A DNA stretch of 64,000 bases from assembly GCF_023078275.1 (NCBI RefSeq), contig NC_062990.1, positions 2,125,501-2,189,500 on the forward strand, read 5' to 3'. Below, piece after piece: positions 42,201-45,200 of this stretch (position 1 is the first letter of the stretch; every line of letters begins with the position of its first letter). The DNA is from Leguminivora glycinivorella. Its lineage: Eukaryota; Arthropoda; Insecta; Lepidoptera; Tortricidae. The translations under genes and the position numbers were made by a program. The notes under the pieces were generated by a model, which had not been told where the DNA came from, did not search any database, and saw nothing but the letters and a program-made list of their open reading frames with translations.

Positions 42201-45200
42201 AAAAGAACGGAGAACATCAGAGCAGCAAGCAAAATTATTACACACTACTAAGATTACCTAACAGTCTGCTGAAATTACTGAAGCGATCCAATCTCATCTC
42301 CATCATATAAAGGTAACAAAACTATAGATAACTGAGAAGCAGGCAAAATATTTAATAGCAGGATAGTTAATCCCAGCATATCCACCACATAAACAATGAT
42401 TGTAGAATTACTTCGTTCCTATATTCATAATAATTTATTTTAGAATGTCATCTTATTCTTGACTAGAGATTTCACATTTATATAAATGAGGATATCCTCA
42501 CTAGAGTCAAGTATATGCACATTTAGAGTTAAGAGAGAAACTCAGAAAAGTTAGCGAGACTTATTTAAGTCAAATTAGTTTTTAAAACCAAGATTTTTTT
42601 ATACCACGTCGGTGGCAAACAGGTATACGGCTCGCCTGATGGAAAGCGGTCACCGTAATAACCTACGGACGCCTGCAACATGCGCGTTGCCGACCCATTA
42701 GAAACTTGTACACTCCTTTTTTGAAGAACCCCATACTGTAGTTCATCGGGAATACCTCGACAGGGAGCTGAGAGCTCATTCCACAGCCGGAGCGTTCGGA
42801 TTTGGTGGTATCGGAGACGAAGTTGGGTCGCAGATTGTGATGACTCTGAAGTGTGGCGCATCATCTTTGATGTTTCCTTCTTCTTATTATTCGTCATTAT
42901 TATCCTGCTCGCTATCATTCATGGTAAGTAGAGGAAAAAAGAAAAATATATAGCAGGACAGTTGATCCCAGCATCTCCACCATATTACATATAGGTATCT
43001 ATAATTTTCTATACCGAATTGGTAAAGGTAAAATATGATAGGTAACTGTGAAGCACGTCTGGCTGAATACGCTAGGATCCCGATGCCACGAAAAAAAAAC
43101 TAAACAAGCGTTTCTATTTCAGCATTCCCACCACATATCAGTCCTTACATTACTTAAAATGTTAGCTTAGTTGTCTATAAAATATTATGTAAAACTTTCA
43201 TGAACCAAAATACAGCGTGTGGATTCCATACGGGCAAATAATGTATCCAGTTATAGTATCTGATAATAGGAATCGTATAGGATATTCATTTTGTTAAAAG
43301 GTGTTATTAAGAGTATTTTTTTTTTGATCTGGCCAAGCAGCAACTTAATTTGACCTGACATAAACGTCATGTCGTAATGACACACTAATTGATGTGGACA
43401 TAATACATTGCATGCTGAATTATTATGTATGAAAAAAATTAACTCACCTATTCAAAACAAAACCATGTAGTTAGGCCCCTTAGATCCGGTACTAATCGTT
43501 ATTAAGATATTCGCCCGTATGAAATACACACGCTGTATAGAATAATAATAAATATAGGATATAAACTATAAATACCTAAAAAATAAACATCTAATCTGTC
43601 CTGTTTCAGGTTTGATCATCGACGCCTTCGGTGAACTCCGTGACCAATTGGAGTCAGTGAAAGAAGACATGGAGTCCAACTGCTTCATTTGCGGCATGGG
43701 CAAGGACTATCTAGATTTGGTAAGTTACACTTATAGCACACCTCGGCTCGGACACTGGCGATCAAATATACGAAAGAGGCGCGTTCCTAGCACACAGTCT
43801 AAGCTCGTGTACGAACGCGTACTATGCTTGTTTGAGTGAATGACAGGTCGACTGTTCGCGTTTTTGACAGGCGGTAACTGTGAGGTAACCGAGAGGGGAT
43901 GGGCGGCACTTTCAGCGGGGAGCGGGAGTGGCCACACTGTACGATAGTACTCTTTATTATACTGTGCTTATAGTTTGTGGACACATGAGGAAATCAATGA
44001 AATCAGGATGGCCGTGTCGTATAGTGTTGCCAGGCGTATGATTTAATATCAATGTAAAATATCCCTCCGTGCGAAAGAAGTGAGACTTCGTAATGTGTTG
44101 TTTTTCTATATTCGAGTTGGCAACACTGAGCGTTGAATGTATAACGCTGTCAGCTGCAAGTCGCATTAGAAGTTTCACTTCAGAAGGTAAAGAATATTAT
44201 CATCTTTTTACATTAATATTAACAACAAGTTACCAAAATCTTTAAGAGAGCTACCTGTACATAGATTTAGAAATAAGTTAATGCAGTTGTAGACTGAAAA
44301 GAGCTATTACAGTGTAAAAGATTTCCTCTTTGAAGATATAGAGATAGAATAAATAGCAGTTATAAATTTAAGGCTTTGCATGCTAATACAACCGGTATAG
44401 TACAAATAGCAGAATAAGCATCCAAATGTCACCTACCACCTAAGACGCTAATGTACCTCTATGTACCTACTTATTCTTTGCAAATAAACTTACTTAATTA
44501 ATCTCGCCTACGTCACAATTGAAACCATATCCCACAGTCGACTTCTACGACACTCACGGGACAAAGGGGGGAACCGAGTGAGACTTACTGCGTTTTTACA
44601 TTATCCGATCCGATATCGGATGTCGGACCGATATCCCATACATTATAGGCGCCATCTTGGATTTCTTCCATTGAAGTCCTTCCGACATCCAATATCGGAT
44701 CGGATAATGTGAAAACGGACTTAGTCAGTTAAAATGTCTCTTTGACGACCGGTCTGGCGCAATCGGTAGTGACCCTGCCTGCTGCGCCGCGGTCCCGGGT
44801 TCGAATCCCGGTAAGGGAATTTATTAGTGTGATGAGCACAGATATTTGTTCCTGAGTCATGGATGTTTTCAATGTATATACGTATTTATATATTATATAT
44901 ATCGTTGTCTGAGTACCAACAACACAAGCCTTCTTGAGCTTACCGTGGGCCTCAGTCAATCTGTGTAAGAATGTCCTATAATATTTATTTAATTTAATAT
45001 TATTTATTATAGGTACCGCACGGTTTCGACACGCACGTGCAACGGGAGCATAATCTTGCGAACTACATGTTCTTCCTTATGCATCTCATCAATAAACCAG
45101 ACACTGAATACACAGGTCAGTAAAGAAACCAATGGCTTGTCTACACCGAAACAATTTTCAATTCTTATCAACGCTAAAGGTCGTGACCTCTTATGTGGAT

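Noticed and set aside
42775..42838. Copy of the filter region ahead of the diverged S6 copy (GGTGGTATCGGAGACGA)
   Set aside because: It resembles GGIGDE, but the preceding bases match dispersed repeat family I and a one-base loss breaks the frame, so homology is doubtful.
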